DNA of 64,000 nucleotides from Panonychus citri. Its lineage: Eukaryota; Arthropoda; Arachnida; Trombidiformes; Tetranychidae. The notes beneath the pieces were generated by a model. That model was not told the DNA's origin. It did no database searches and saw nothing but the letters and a program-made list of their open reading frames with translations. The translations under genes were made by a program, and so were the position numbers. The stretch is from NCBI RefSeq assembly GCF_014898815.1, contig NW_026515544.1:1550001-1614000 (forward strand), read 5' to 3'. Numbering within the stretch: position 1 is the stretch's first letter; every line of letters starts with the position of its first letter. Of the stretch, positions 1 to 14,896 are shown one piece after another.

Positions 1-2515
1 CTTTGTAGATTGAAAAGGAGAAAAGTTCAACCTCGAAATTGAGTTCGAAAGAAAAACTTGCAATTCAAATCAATCGAAAATTATTATCAAAGTTGAATGA
101 CAATTAAGAATTCAATCAAACGATAGGTTCATTAAACACTGAAACTAAATCAAGCTCACATTCATTAAATTGATAATCATTGATGATAGTGTGAAAAGTT
201 GAATGACAATTAAATGATGCTTGGTATCATTGAACACAATTAACTGTCAATCAACTTGTTTGATAAATAATAATATTGAAATTTTGTATTCAAATGATTG
301 TGAGGGCAAAAAAAAGTAGCATACAAATCAAAGTAACTACAGTTAATCATTACCATCAAATTGTTAACAATCAGTAATCTGAAGTTTAATATCTAATGAA
401 TGACAAATCAATAGACAATATTATTAAATAACAAGATAATTAAATAGGTGCGTGTCCCCTGTCAACCATTTAACTCCCATTTCTCACTCCCAGTTGACTA
501 ACAAGCCACACAGAGAGAGATAGAATTGAGAAACAATTGGCAAAAGGCGGGAAAAAAAGTTCAATTCAAATAAAAAAAGTTCGACAAACAAAATAAACTG
601 TCTGGGCGTGAGAAGTGAATTAACTTTTGTAAATAGAGATGAAAATTATCCTACTCATGATGGTGACTTTTGATTAGGAAGGAAAAATTTCTCGACAAAA
701 TGTTCGAGGTGTGTAAGTAGATATTAGATGACAGTGGTGGGAGTGTGATGGAAATCTGGGTGTCAGTGGTGAAAGGAAGATGAAAAGAGAGAGAGAGAGA
801 GTCAAAGTTACATAGAAAAGTGATAATGAAAAGACACATTCGAATATAAATAATACATAACATTGAATAAGGAAAAGGAAACAATGAAATATGAAAGAAG
901 AAGAGAGAGAAAAAGTAATATTCGAAAGAAAGAAAAAAAAAGTAATAGAATTGATAACAGAAAAACAATATTATCAATCTCATATTTCAATTGACTATTT
1001 AACTGATTGTAGTGTTAACTGGAAGTGTCTTAAATTACTAGAATGAAACTAGAAGATGATTATCATTACAATCAGTTGGAGGAAAGAAACAACAACAATA
1101 ACGTTTGTTGATTATCATGAAAGAATTGAGAAAAGAATCTGTAATAACAATGGAAAAGAAAAAAAGAAAAACATTGAATCTAATAACTAAAACTTTCTCT
1201 CTCTTTCTCTCTTCCAAATCGAAATAGAATAGAACTTTTTTTTTCTTCTTATCCCTTCCCCCTTTTATTTCCTATTCACTTGTTATAATAACTTATTATT
1301 ATCTTTTCTGTCTCTTTTTTATTTACCGTTAGTTTTACTTTATTTATTGTGTTCATTTGATGATCTTTTCTCTGTGTCTCTGACATGAGAAGTGTATTGT
1401 CATTCATTGTCACTGGGAGTTGATTTTATCATTTCTTATATTAGATTTTGGTTCATCTTATTGTTTAATATTATCCATTGATTAGATGTATTATAACATT
1501 GTATTCATTTTAATTTGATTATCAAAGGTAAACAAACAGTTAATTGATTTCATGATGATCATTAACAACAAAATTCATTCAACTTTGGAAGCGTTTAAGT
1601 GTTGAATTTGGTGGCAAAAGAGGAGGAGGAAGAGGAGGTTGTGATGATGGCGGTGGTTTCGTTGTGCTATTGTAACGATACATATCATTATCTTCATGAT
1701 GATGATGATGATGATGTTTTTTTTGCTTCAACATCATTAGTGAAAATAGATCGTTAAGAAAAGTCTTAATTGAAATACGAATGAGATTAGTTTCTTATCC
1801 GCTCTACTTGTAACTTATAATGTTCAGTAGATGATGAAAGAAATAGATACGATAGAATATTAAAATTGAGGTAAAAAGAAAGAAGAGAAAGAGAGACATT
1901 CACCCACCATTGAGCATACGTTCAACTATTTCAATGATGATGATGGAGATCAACATCATCATGTTAATGTTCATCGTCATTATCATTTATGAGAAACCAA
2001 AGGGAACTGTTAATATATAAATACAGGAAAAAAAACGCTATCGTCTTAGATTAAGGTGACAATCTTATGACACAAAGTGAACTCATTGTTATACATATTG
2101 GAGTGGGAAAACTCATAATCCAAGGTGAATGAGGAGTGGGAAGATGATGATTTAGAGAGAGAAGAGAGAGAGAGAGAGAGACATGAAAAGCAAATGAAAT
2201 TAAATGCAGAGTGATAATGATGATGTGTGTTCACTTTAGAAATCAAATTAAATTAAATTGATTCCATTTTTTTTTGCTTTTTCGTCTTCATCTCTGATTG
2301 TGATTCTGTTTTTTTATTATATGTGAGAAAAGAAGATGAGAAAAAAAAATAGAAGAAAAAATAACAAAGTTTCCTATTTCTTTTCATCTTCCATCATCAT
2401 ACATAATCTTTCATAGTGAATTTATTCTGAACGATCCATGAAAGAGTCATGATAATAATGGAAAAGTCAAAGAAAAAGGTAAAAGAGAAAAAATTGGTTC
2501 TCCTATAAGGAAGAG

Positions 2516-2519
<4 letters not shown>

Positions 2520-2571
<52 letters not shown>
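2520..2571. repeat. (GA)26 microsatellite
   Basis: An uninterrupted AG dinucleotide run of about 52 bases, the longest in the window, followed by a short ACAGACAGAC tract. It is the source of a spurious Ser-Leu repeat ORF on the minus strand. Confidence 0.95.
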
Positions 2572-2573
<2 letters not shown>

Positions 2574-3936
2574 AACAGACAGACAGAAATTTCAACATAT
2601 CATGAAAACGATGAATGAATGAATCAGTGAAACTTTTCATCAATTCAATATCATCAATGATCATCATCATGATTATCATGAAAGTAAAGCAATCACCCAA
2701 TCTGTTTACTTAACTTTGTTCATTGAAAATCCTCTTAGAAAATGTTATCACATAATAGCAATAAAAAAGGTATATAATGATAACAATATAATAATAATGA
2801 TGATAAACTTCAAGTATAGGATGATCATGATAATCATGAATAAGAATATTGAATTTAGAAGAAAAAATTTTTTTTCTCTCCCCTCACCTTCCCTGAGGCG
2901 AATGAAATTATCTTCATTATTATCCACTGATGATGATGTTCAGATTTGATTTATCTTGTTATTCCAGTTGATGTTGTTCAACAAGATTCAATATTATCCT
3001 TGGGATAATTTCATACGATGTCTATTTATAAGTGGATTCTGTGAATTGTGAAACCTCAGTTGATAATCATGGTGATAAACAATCAATTCAACTATAACTT
3101 GATTATGTTTTTTTGGCAGTTTCTTATTATTGTTATCATTTATTTGCTTTTTTATTCTCGTTGTATTTTCATGAGATATTTGCTGCAATTTTCCATCGAG
3201 TCTGAGCATTGAATGAACTTTTATCTACATTTTTTATGCTCTTTTCTTATCCAATGATAATAGTCTTTGTCATTTCTTCCCACTCCCACTTTGGTTTTTT
3301 CTCTCTCTCTCTCTCTCGCTCTCTATGTATGTGAGTATATCTTTCAGATCTTTATCCTTATGAGTTCATGATAATCATTCTGAACTTTCAGCCTATAAGA
3401 ATGACGATGATGAGGATTAGCAATTTGAAGAATTGATTGATGACCCGATTGATTGGATATGAATTCCCTCTGAGTTTCTACCTGGAGAAGAAATTTTCAA
3501 ATGACTATTAACACTCATTTGGAATTTATTGATTTGAATTTTATTATTTTTTCTTCGATAAAACTGAAAGCCAGATAGCGATAGGAATAAAAAGGTATAC
3601 GAAGAACTGACCAATGTTCAATGAGGGGAAAGGTAAAAATGAAGTTCTAGTGAGATTATTTACTTTTGAAAGAGAAAAGAAAATGAAGAAAAAAGAACGA
3701 AGAAAATGTTCAACTTTTATCTATTTTTTGGGAAAAAAAGAATATCAAACAAGAGAATTGGAATATGATGAGAGAAGAGTCAGAACTTTTGCTCCTGACA
3801 AAAGAGAAGAAAAAGTTCTGAAAAGAATATTCTCAGAATGGAGAAGAAAAAAAAGAAAACATTTTTTTCTTCTGCTAAGAAAACGAAGAAAAGAATTCGA
3901 GAAGAAAAGATGATAAAGAATGGTCTTCATAAAGAC

Positions 3937-3962
3937 GAGAGAGAGAGAGAGAGAGAGAGAGA
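3937..3962. repeat. (GA)13 microsatellite
   Basis: An uninterrupted GA dinucleotide run at the end of a strongly purine-biased stretch (about 3640-3960). That bias generates a Lys/Arg/Glu-rich pseudo-ORF on the plus strand. Confidence 0.95.
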
Positions 3963-4898
3963 AAAGTGGACCATCATCATGGTAACTCCATGGTGAAAAA
4001 TATTCTGTATTCAGAATTTTTTTTCTTCAAATTTTTGAGTAACAACAGTTGAAGAAATAAAAGAGAAACCTTCAGATTCTGAATAATAACCATTGTAGAA
4101 GATGAAAAAAAAGTCGAAACTAAATGAGAATAAAAGTTTCAGATTGAAAATTCAGATGATGAGATGATGTTCATATAAACAGATACTCACTTGATGATAA
4201 TCTCTGTTATTGTCATGATATTTACTAGAAAAGAGACTATTTTTATATATCAACTATCTGATATTGTTCATCAACTGAATGAAACTGATAACAAACGAGG
4301 AAAAAAATATATTATTATTTATCTTTTCAAATGGTAAACATCATGTCAACATAACTTGTCACTTAAACTTATCATCATCATCATCATTGAGATGATGACA
4401 TTTTCTTTAAAATCATCTTTCTCTCATCATCATCATCATCATTATCATCTCTTTCTCTCTTTTCATGATAAGTTGGAACTTTTTTTTCATTTTCTCTCCT
4501 CATGAGATTTAACTTTGATTCTGATGTTCACTTTCTCATAGACAACCCATTATATTATTCAATGAATTGCAAATATCAAATTGAATGATAATCATTTTGA
4601 TGATGAAAAGTTTGCAATATTATAAATATCATCACAGAATGATGATTATTTAAATCAAGTAACAATCAAGTTAAATGTTATCATGTAAATCAAATCAACT
4701 GTCATCATCATAAATAATCAAACGTTTTTTTTTCATCATGATTACTAATCAGATTTGATTGATTTAAATTGCAAATAAATCAAATAGAATCACTTGTTTA
4801 CTGACCAGTTAATTGCAAATCAATGCAAATGATCAAGAGTGTCCAGTGGTCATTTTAAATGCAAAATTAATCAAAAATAAATCCACTCTCATTATCTT

Positions 4899-4900
<2 letters not shown>

Positions 4901-4932
<32 letters not shown>
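4901..4932. repeat. (CT)16 microsatellite
   Basis: A perfect CT dinucleotide run, the complement-strand counterpart of the GA tracts seen elsewhere in the left third. Confidence 0.95.
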
Positions 4933-4935
<3 letters not shown>

Positions 4936-5138
4936 CTTTGACCTCAATAATGTTGACCAACTAAAGCCGTTATAATAATAAATACCTTTGAACTAACTCC
5001 AAATCCGTTATATTTGACACGTTAAGTTATCACAATAGATTGATGATAAAATGGTGACCTTATTTGACACAAAGGTCGAGGTCGTTTGGTAGTAAAATAT
5101 ATTTAGGAAGAAAAAAAATCTCGAAGATAAAATAATTC

Positions 5139-7193
5139 TCATAAAGGTAACCAAAAGAATCTAGATCAAGGTAGAGATTAACAAGGAAGAAGATAAACTG
5201 AGAGAGAGAGAGAGATAAAAAATTATTCTATTATTTGAATTATCAATGTCACCTTAAAGTATTCACACAATTGACTGATAACACTTTCTCTTTGATGATC
5301 CTTAACCTTTCAACCTTGATCTTCATTGAAAAAAGGCTCACCATCGCCTCCTATTCAAAGTAAAAGTCCTTTACCTTCAATACTCATTGAATAAAAGCCT
5401 TAACAATTATCAACAATTTAAACAACAATCAAATCAACACACAATACCAACCATAGGCTTTTAATATTATAACAACAAAAGTGAAAATAAAAAACTTTCT
5501 CATTGATTAAAAAACTAACGTTACGATAATCAAGTAACAATACAAATCGTAAATGATAAAAGCCAATTGAAAAGATATACATATTATATTATAATAGATA
5601 TAAACATAACAATATATAATAGTCGTAGCGAACAAAAAAAAACAAAATGGCCGACTACAAATAGACACAATTGAGATAATTTTGATAATAATATTTTCAC
5701 CTTTTTGATTATCATAACACAAAACTAAACGACAATGACAATGATCATTGTCCACTACAAACACACATTCAAAGTGTAATAATATCATCAAAAAGGTAAA
5801 TTGTTGGTTAATCAAATACGTTGACAAAAAAAACTACTAATAGTAAAGGTTAATATTCAATTATGTCCATTAGATTATTTTTTTTACACTTCAACTGAAA
5901 TACCAAACAGTTATCAAGGTAATACAGTGACTCGAATACAGGTAATACGAGGTTCGGACAATACATTGAACCATTGGAGGGTTAATCCTTTGTGAATATT
6001 ATCAATAAAGGGAAAATATAAAACTCGAACTGTCCAAAGGTAAAATTGTTCAAAAATCGCGACAACTTTTCTCAACAATTCTATACCCACAAGATGATCA
6101 TAATAATAATAGAATTACCTTTCTATGTATTCATATACACATCTATTTATCCACAGGTAAAGACACTCATTGTATTATCTACCTGATGATACATCATTTT
6201 GTATTGTTACATACATTTACTTTTCTCTGTTACCTTTGTATTTATTGTTACATTTTCTTTATTATTTTTTTAGAAAAAAAAACAGAGTAATTTTCACAAA
6301 GGAAAAGATTTACCTTTGACTCTCTCTCTCTCTCTCTGGTAATTTCAATGTGACATTTAACTTTTCATTCAACCCAGTGACCCTTTGACCCTTGTTCTCC
6401 TCCAGTGTTTGATATATATATGCATTTGTCTCATCAATGATAATATACTAAACGGTGCTACCCTTCATTTGACCTTTCATATTCAACCCTCTCCATAGTA
6501 TCACCACCACCACAACCCATTGTAATCCAAGGCACATTAACAATAAGGTTTCCAAGCAAAATCTTTACCTTGATTTGGTTGTTTGGGTTAACTATCATTA
6601 ACAATACCTGTGTGTGTTTAAATGTGTAACATAAGGTGAATGATGATACATTTTAAATTGTTGTCGTTGTAATATTTTAATTGTGATCAACACCAACATC
6701 ATAATTGTGATATATTTTTTTCACAATCTCCTTCATTGTTACATTTACCTTTTGATTGTATTGTAAATCTAAATGTACTTAGGGTTTTTTTTGTTATACA
6801 TTCAAGTGATTTATTGACCAATTGCTTTTCATATGTATTATCATTTATCATTGTTAAATTGTTGCTAAATTTAAGTTAACCAATATTAACAATAAATGTT
6901 AATCAATGGGTTTTAATGATAATATCAATTGTGAATGATAATAATCAATAGATGGATCAAACAATCAATTGTATTGTTGATCATTAATACCTCTTAAAAG
7001 GTGAAAATAATTTTCAATGGTTTTCACAGGTAAATGGGAACAAAATGAAACATTGATTATTATAAATTGGGTCCATTCAATTGTATCAAAACGATTATCT
7101 TAATTGTTATTATTATTCTAGTTTACCTTTTGTTGATTGTTATGTCTCAACAATTACAATCATCGAAACTATTAGAAGAGGTAAATACTCAAG
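5139..7193. promoter_or_regulatory. AGGTAA-rich stretch (putative cis-regulatory or coincidence)
   Basis: Several AGGTAA words or their complement TTACCT occur here, including CAGGTAA at 5939, 6154 and 7027. CAGGTA-type heptamers are bound by Zelda in Drosophila and by ZEB-family zinc fingers in animals generally. The same word is also a perfect splice-donor consensus (CAG|GTAA). The sequence shows only the motif density; function is inference. Confidence 0.2.
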
Positions 7194-7759
7194 GGAATTA
7201 CATGGATATCATTTTCTAGTGGTCAAGCTTTTCTAATCTCTCTCTCTCTCATCAATTGTCCAATTCTTAATGGTATTAGTAGATTATTATTGGATCGATT
7301 AACAATCGAATCAATTTAAATTGTAATTATAATTTTCTTTTCGATAATGAACAAGTTTTAAAGTTCCAACTTGAACTCGAACTTAGTAAACTAAAAGTAG
7401 AGCAACTTTTTTTTTCGATCTTTTTTTAAGAATCAAAGTGACAATTAAATTTTTTTGTTATTCTACTCAAAGAGATTGAGATTAATTGATTATCATGGTA
7501 ATTTGGTTGATTTTAATTCTATTACAACTCTGACATAATCAATGAATTCATTTATCAGAGAAATAAATTTTCTCGTCTTTATAATAAATCATCTGATTTA
7601 TTCACTACTTTTCATCTCATTCGTAATGTTTATGATTAAGATATTATCATCATCTTTGATTGTATAAATATGTTGAATATAATCAAGTGACTATTTAAAG
7701 TTATCATAATAGTTTATCATGATAATAAGTTCTGAATTCTGAGTGAAATGTTGTCAAAA

Positions 7760-7764
<5 letters not shown>

Positions 7765-7793
<29 letters not shown>
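7765..7793. repeat. (GA)14 microsatellite
   Basis: A perfect GA dinucleotide run inside a low-complexity plus-strand open frame that I do not regard as a gene. Confidence 0.95.
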
Positions 7794-7795
<2 letters not shown>

Positions 7796-8559
7796 TTTTT
7801 CTTCATCATCTCTCTGAATATATTGAATAAGACGATGATGAGGATGCTGATAAAGTCTTGTTATTACAATTACTATAATCGGATAAAAAAGGAAATATAT
7901 TTGTTGTTGTTTATTTGTTATTTCAACACTTTTTCACAAAGGGAAAAGTTTTTCATGTGACTTCATGAGATTTCAAATCTATTCAAATGTTCATTTCAAA
8001 TGATTAGTTCAAAGCGATATTCATTCAACCGATAACAATATCACTCGACAATCATCATAATTTTAATTTAATAATATCGATTCTTATAGAGTAAGTTATC
8101 AATTCTCATGTATTATATGTTAATTGTTTCGTCATTTTGTTGTTGATTAGAACAAAAAAAAAGACTAATAAAGAATAACGAGTTCGAGGTTTGATAGACA
8201 AGCCATTTTCTATATCGAAAATGTTGAAAATAATGAGAAAGAATTAGAACTTGATATTAATGGAAAGAAAAAAAATTTCGAAAGTTTTTTCATTCTGTTT
8301 ACACCATGATGATCATGATGCTGAACTTATTCTGATAAATGTTAGCTGATAGTTGATGTTAATGAGTCGAGTCATTATGGCTTTTTGATCATCAAGCTTC
8401 ATCATCATCATCATGAGAATCTTTTTCATGATAATGAATCTATTGAGCTCTGAACATTCATACAACCAGAACTTGGAAGTAAAAAGTTATTAAGAATGAA
8501 AAATATTAAGATGAGAAGGAAAAAAAAGAGTTGATGTCAATAGAGACAAACAGTTGATG

Positions 8560-8582
8560 GTGATGATGATGATGATGATGAT
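8560..8582. repeat. (TGA)7 trinucleotide repeat
   Basis: A perfect TGA/GAT repeat, one of several trinucleotide tracts of this kind. Others are at about 1697-1716, 10444-10466, 13518-13536 and 17206-17229. Confidence 0.9.
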
Positions 8583-9469
8583 CTTCATCCTCATCATCTC
8601 TTTAAACGGATAATATGAACACTAATTAGTGTGTTAATCATGATAATCAAGTGAAAGACTCATTATCCATGAGAAAAGAAAGTGTAACTAATACATAAAA
8701 TAGTTTCATTCATTTTTCGCTAGGAAAATAAACTTCCCGGAAATAGATGTGATCCTCTGATGGGTGGGGTAGAGTGGGTGGTGAATAGGATAAGGTGATA
8801 ATATAACTCCCTCGGTGGGAAACTTATTGTGACTTAATAAAGTTTATCAACTAAATCACAGTTGAATTGTTAATCTTGTCAATTCTTGTTCCTTATGATT
8901 TTTGTCATAATTTATTTTCCTATTATTATTGTTATGGTTTATATTATTATCTTCATTATTATTACCCCAACTATTATCATCATCAACAGAAATCATCTTA
9001 TATAAATACTGATGAAAAGTGATCATCATCAGTTGTATTTCTTATGCTAACATTTCCTGTTCCGGTTTCATGGGATGAGGATAAGAAGGAAAAACAAAAA
9101 TAATCTAATGTTAATCTATTTAGAGTAACAAGAAATTGATTATCATGCTAATAATAAATAGATGACAAGTTATTATCAATTGTTATCATCATATTATTAT
9201 TGTTAGTAACTGTTTGTTTATTAGTCTAAATATCAACAACAATTTAAGTAGCCAAGTTGATGTTTAAATGGTTTTCTTATGGTTAATCATAATGATAACA
9301 ATGACGATTATCAGAATTGATGATTAAAGTGAAACATTTGATTTAAATGATAATAAACTGATCACATTTCATTATAACAATCAAATTATTGATTGTTGGT
9401 CAAGAATTGAAATGATATTTATATAAAGATGATGATAAGAAATGATTACTTGAAAGATGAGCATGAAAA

Positions 9470-10700
9470 CTTGAAAGGTAACAAGAAGATGATAATGAGG
9501 ATGGAGATGAAGATGAAGATGGAGATGATGATGATGATGATTAGAGAGAAAGAAATTTTTTTTTCAATTAGTTGCTTCTTCATCTATGAACCATGTTAAT
9601 TTGGTTTTCATGCTTTTAGTTAAGTGAAAAAAAGCCTCATTTTCATGAATCGAAATTGAAATTGATATTTGTTGTTGTTGTTCTTGTGGTCAATCAGAAC
9701 AAAACAAAATCAAACAATCAAGTTAATAGTAATCATAAGAATACAAGGTTACCTAAATCGTGACTTGGAGAGTAAGAAATTAGGACCACTCCTTAAAAAA
9801 GAAAACCACAAATATGGAAGGGAGAGAGAGAGAGAGAGAAGGAGGGAAGATAAACATGATGATGATGAAAAGGAGGCAAAAAGGTGAAGAAAAAGTGAAG
9901 ATAAAGAATTATTTTCTTCTTCTTCTTTAGCATCCTCATCATCTTCAACTTACAGCATAATATTATCATCTCCCTTCAACCATACCCTTGTTGTCAGTAA
10001 AGATGAAGCCGTTGAAAGGTAATAAACAAACATCTCTCAACAGGTAACACTCACACAGGTAACACACACATTGTATTACATATCCAACAACAACAACAAC
10101 AACAACGAACCCAAAGAAAAGCCTAACAGTCAAAAACAATTGATGATAACAAACAAAATTAGATACAATATATTACATTGAGTAGGGAATGAACAAAAAA
10201 GTGATGATGTGTTGAGTTATTGTAGTTTGTGTGTGGTGTTTGTGGGTCTGGCTTCAGTGGCTGAGAAGATGATGAAGATGAAGATGATGATGAGGATAAA
10301 AAAATGCTCAAAATAACAGGTAACAGGTAAACTCATTTGACCATAGATGAAATAAATGTTAATATGATTAAGAAAAAAGTGAGAAATGAAAGGAAAAAAA
10401 ATAACGAATCAAAAGCAAAAAACATCATCACTTTTTCATCATTATCATCATCATCATCATCATCATGGGTTAGTCATGATGAAGATTAAATATGATGAAC
10501 ATGATAATTTAACTTTCAACAACAAATCAAATCAGTCAGTTAGTTAATCTCATCTTGATCATTATCCATAACAAAGGTAATAACAATTAACAAGGTAAAT
10601 TGTTGAAACTTTATTTGTTATATTATGTAGCTAAAGATTAATTGTTATCATATTAATTTAGATTGTTGTTTATAATAAATTAATAACAATCAAGGTAAGA
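9470..10700. promoter_or_regulatory. Second AGGTAA-rich stretch
   Basis: CAGGTAA occurs at 10041, 10056, 10317 and 10324. The last two are directly abutting, and the first two are 15 bases apart. Further AGGTAA words lie nearby, next to (GAT)n tracts. The spacing is compatible with a cluster of zinc-finger binding sites, but no gene or promoter element is visible to anchor it. Confidence 0.2.
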
Positions 10701-13686
10701 TTGTATTTGATTTTCTTACCTATTGACCAAGTTAATTAGTATTAAGATGAATAAAATATAATTATCATCTTATAGATTATATTAATTGCTGTTTGAAGCC
10801 CACCAGAAGCAATATAAATGATTAGTTTAATGATTATTTCAATCATTATCATCAACTTAATCATGATAACAATGATTAAAATTGGGATCTTAACCAACAA
10901 TTAACCTTCCCATATAGTTAACATTGTATTGTGTACAAATTGTTTGGGTGAAAAGTTGATTAAAATTAATGTGTAATTAAATTTATCATCAGTTGTTGTT
11001 TAATTGTTATTAACTTTGCTTGGTTATAGACAAATTGTTAATTGTTACTGAGCATATAAAAATTAGTAAATACAAACAGTTTAATTGTCTAATTCAATGT
11101 CATTAACTGTATTATATTGATTGATTAAAATAACGGAAATTAATTGTTAAAAAATAGTTACTGACACGGAAATTAATTTAATTGTAAAATATTCAACAGT
11201 AGTTTAATTTATTATTGATGATAAGTTGAAATCTTGTTAACTTGTTCAACCAAATCAATCAACAACAATTAACCCTTAATCAATATTATAACCACAATAC
11301 AACGATCACAATTAAGTTATTGTCTAAAAGTTTAATCAACAATTAAAAACCATAATCACTTGATCAGGTAATAAACTTATAAATCGTTCAAACAATTAAT
11401 CAATTATTACGATTAATCATTTTAAACTAAATCAACTACTAGTTGTCAATGATTAATCCTTGATTCAATTGTCACTTTCACAACAATTAAGTTGTGAAAG
11501 TAAAGTAATAAAGTCACAATATCGAGTCCAAGTTGATTAAATGATAACAAAAGTATTGATTGTGAACTTTCATAAACTTTAATCTATCAAAAGCAGGATA
11601 AGGATTAACTAACTCTCACTAATCCGGGACTTAAGGTGGACTTAATCATAAATAGTAAAAAAAAAGTCTAGTTTATTTTGTTAAATCCTCGAGTAAATTG
11701 AAATAATAAATTGAATGATAACAATAAAACATCAACAATAACAATCAAAAAGTGGGAACTGGATTAAAAATGATGTTGATGGTGGGAGGAAACTACAAAG
11801 TAGCCAATGTCAGTGGATAAATGATTTATAATCTTAATCACAATCAAAATAAATCCTAATATGATTATGATTATGTAATGAGATTGAAACAGTTTTAACA
11901 AAACTGAGAAAAGATCAAACAATTTAATATATTATCATGAGATTTATAATATTATATTATTATTATTTAAATATTATAATAATAAAAATCCATTTAAATG
12001 CATATCAAGTGTTTAATTTTGCTTTTGATTGTTGATCACTTTGTTTACTTGACAATCAATGGTTTTATATAATCCTAATCATAATCATCATAATCATGAT
12101 TATATAATAAAATGATTAATATGTTAATCCTTGGGAAAAATTTTTCTACCCACAATGTTTACATTAATAACTTTTTCATGATGATGATGAAAAAGCCTCA
12201 ACAATTTAATTTAATTTCATTTCATTACGATTATCATTATGATTATATAATCATATTGTCAACATTTTAATTAAATTGTTGTTGTATTGCCTTTTCATTA
12301 TCATTGGTTGATTGTTATCATCCTCATCATCAGATTATTAAAATGCAAAAACCGTTAACACGTATTGGTTTTGTTAACTGTTGATGTTGTTGATCATCAT
12401 CATCATCAATATGTAAATTGATTACTTTCATTGATTCATATCATCATCATCATCATCATGAAAGATACTTGATTGTCAAGGACATCATCATGATATCATT
12501 TCAATTGTTGAATAGTTGATTGTTGAAAACTTGAACAATGTATAATAATATTAATACAATTATTATCAACTGGATTAAAGTTGATTTAGTTTAATCTTAA
12601 AGAAACCAGGAGACATGAGATGTAATCACAGCTTGTTAAATCACGTAAATAATACCATGTAAACTTTTAATCCTCGGTGAGTGTTTATCTAATAATTTAG
12701 ATACCATTTGAATAATATAATTCAATTTTTTCTTCTCCATCAAATTTACCTTTTTTTTCACCACAATTACCACGAGAATCAATTACCTGAGGGCATTAAT
12801 CTGGATTTACAATTTAACTTTGAATCGCTTTTCTTTTTTCCTTTTCCTCATCACCTTCCGTCTCAATTGTAATCATATTTTATCGGAATCATTTTCCATT
12901 CTCTTCATCTTAATCTGATTTCAACAAGTCACCAGGAAAAAAATGAGAGTTTATCAAGTTTTCTGAATACAAATATAGTTGATTTAACATTAATCATCAA
13001 CCCAAACGTTAATCCAATCAATTTTCCAGGTAATTCACTAGATTGTGTAACCATTTCTCTTGTTACCTATGGAAGAAAAAATAATAATAAATGAATTCTT
13101 ATCAATGAGAAATAGTAAATATTGAGGATAACTTTTCTTTTTTTGCTTCCCAAGATGAAGAAGAGTGAAAAAGTTTCAATGATTTAGTGAATTGTAATTG
13201 TTAAATTGTTAGTTTATGAAAAGAAAAAGTTGATTAAAGAATTGAAAGAATCTGATATTTGCTTTTTCATTAATGATTAAAGTTTAAGGAGCAGGATAAA
13301 AGTTAATCATGTGGATATTCATAGGGATAAATATCGAGTTCAATTTGAATGAATAGTAAGTTAGTGTGAAAATATTTGTATCAACAAAAATCCTATTATT
13401 CAATGTTAATATTGTTTGGAACTTTTTTTTCATCATAATCATGATGATGAAAAAAAGATGAGATGAAATATACTTTTCCTTTTTCCTTTGTTACTTTTGA
13501 TGTGCGCTTGGTGGTGGTGATGATGATGATGATGATAGTGTTGTTGTTGATAGTTTAATGATCTTATGAGTGTTGTATTGTATTGTTAAATTGATTCTCT
13601 TAAAAAAATCGCTGAAAAATGTTTGGGCCTAAAAAGCAAATTGAATGGACTGGGAGTGACTATGTGTTAGTGTTAAGGGTAAGTCA

Positions 13687-13710
13687 TCTCTCTCTCTCTC
13701 TCTCTCTCAT
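13687..13710. repeat. (TC)12 microsatellite
   Basis: A perfect TC dinucleotide run followed by imperfect (CATCCT)n sequence. Confidence 0.9.
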
Positions 13711-14896
13711 CATCCTCATCCTCATCATCTTTTTATCTTCTCTTTTCTATTCAAAAGAATAGAATTCAATTGAATATTGTTAAATTTAGCTCATAAATTA
13801 AGGGAATGTTATATGTACATGTTGTTGGTTTTGTTGTTGTTGTTGTGATGTATTATGAAAGCAAATTGTTGCTGTTGTTAAATTGTAGTCAAAATGTATT
13901 CAAGTTGAAAAACAATTTAAACAGTTATTATATGGATTATGGTGATGATGATGATGGAGAAACATTGAAACATTAACCACTCATTGGTTTATCATTTGAT
14001 TATCACCAAGTTTACTCTCTATGGAAAAATATAATAGATATTATTTTTTGTTTGTTGGCTATTATTTGGTTTCTCTTTGAGGTTTGATCTAATAACTTAA
14101 CCTTTCATTTTGAATTAATTCACTCAACAAATGATGATTAAAGAGAGTGATAATTTAACCCCTAATTTGGGATCTCTGGTTAACAATCAAATGGATAAAC
14201 ATTGAGATTTACACAATTAACACTCACAAATTGAGTGAATTGATTGAGTACAAATTTGCGATCTGATGTAACTATTTTCTCCAATATCATCAATGTTGTT
14301 TCAATGGGAGAAAATGAGCTTTTGCCTCTCTTGTTGTGATTGTTGTTGTTGTTGATCATTATTTTGTCTTCAATTAAGGTTGAAAATGGGGACAAAATAA
14401 CAAAGAAATAAAAGGATAAAGACTAACAAACATTTCGATGATGATAAGGGATGAAGAACGATAGATGATAAGTAAAGAGAATGGGTCAATGGGTGAGAGA
14501 TAAATGAAGGAGTGAGTGAGAGAAGAGGGATAAAATCTATAGAATGTGAAAATGATGATAATAAGAATGGAAAAAATTTTTTTTCTATTCTTGATTCTTG
14601 ATACAAAAGGGAAGCACAGGGAATGAGATTGGACGATTGAATGACATTACAAGAACAAGAGAAGAGAGATGCTGAAGATGAGTACCAATAGAATTCAATA
14701 ATTTTCACAACAAAAGGCAAAAGACAGAAAACAACAATTACTACAAGGAAAACAGATCTGATAGATTTTTATGTATCTGAACACAAGAGTCAAAAAGGAA
14801 TCTTGAAAAAGATAATCCATCATATTACTCCTCTTTTTCAGATTCTTTTTTTTCCTTCACTTTGTTTGGTAGTTGTTTTCTCCATAGGAATTCACT

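Larger units (their letters stand above)
1..14896. other. Gene-poor AT-rich stretch, no supported gene
   Basis: I see no coding gene here on either strand. The open frames present are short (about 60-120 codons) and consist of low-complexity Lys/Glu/Arg, Ser/Leu/Phe or Ile/Tyr runs produced by GA, CT and AT-rich sequence. The stretch is full of (GA)n, (CT)n, (GAT)n and (ATC)n microsatellites, short poly-A/T runs and repeated TTGATT/AATCAA words. It could be intergenic, a very long intron of a gene outside the window, or a regulatory domain. Confidence 0.6.

Noticed and set aside
651..990. Overlapping minus-strand frames rich in Phe, Leu, Ser and Tyr
   Set aside because: They are translations of GA/AT-rich low-complexity DNA, with no domain and no splice context.
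2520..2571. Regular repeat that might suggest a CRISPR-like or satellite array
   Set aside because: A simple dinucleotide microsatellite without spacers, in a eukaryotic genome.
3614..3913. 99-codon plus-strand Lys/Arg/Glu-rich frame
   Set aside because: It comes from a purine-biased tract ending in a (GA)n microsatellite, and an equally open frame exists on the opposite strand.
5507..5827. 106-codon hydrophobic minus-strand frame that could be read as a membrane protein
   Set aside because: The Ile/Tyr/Phe/Cys-rich composition follows from AT-rich DNA. No family motif or splice structure is visible.
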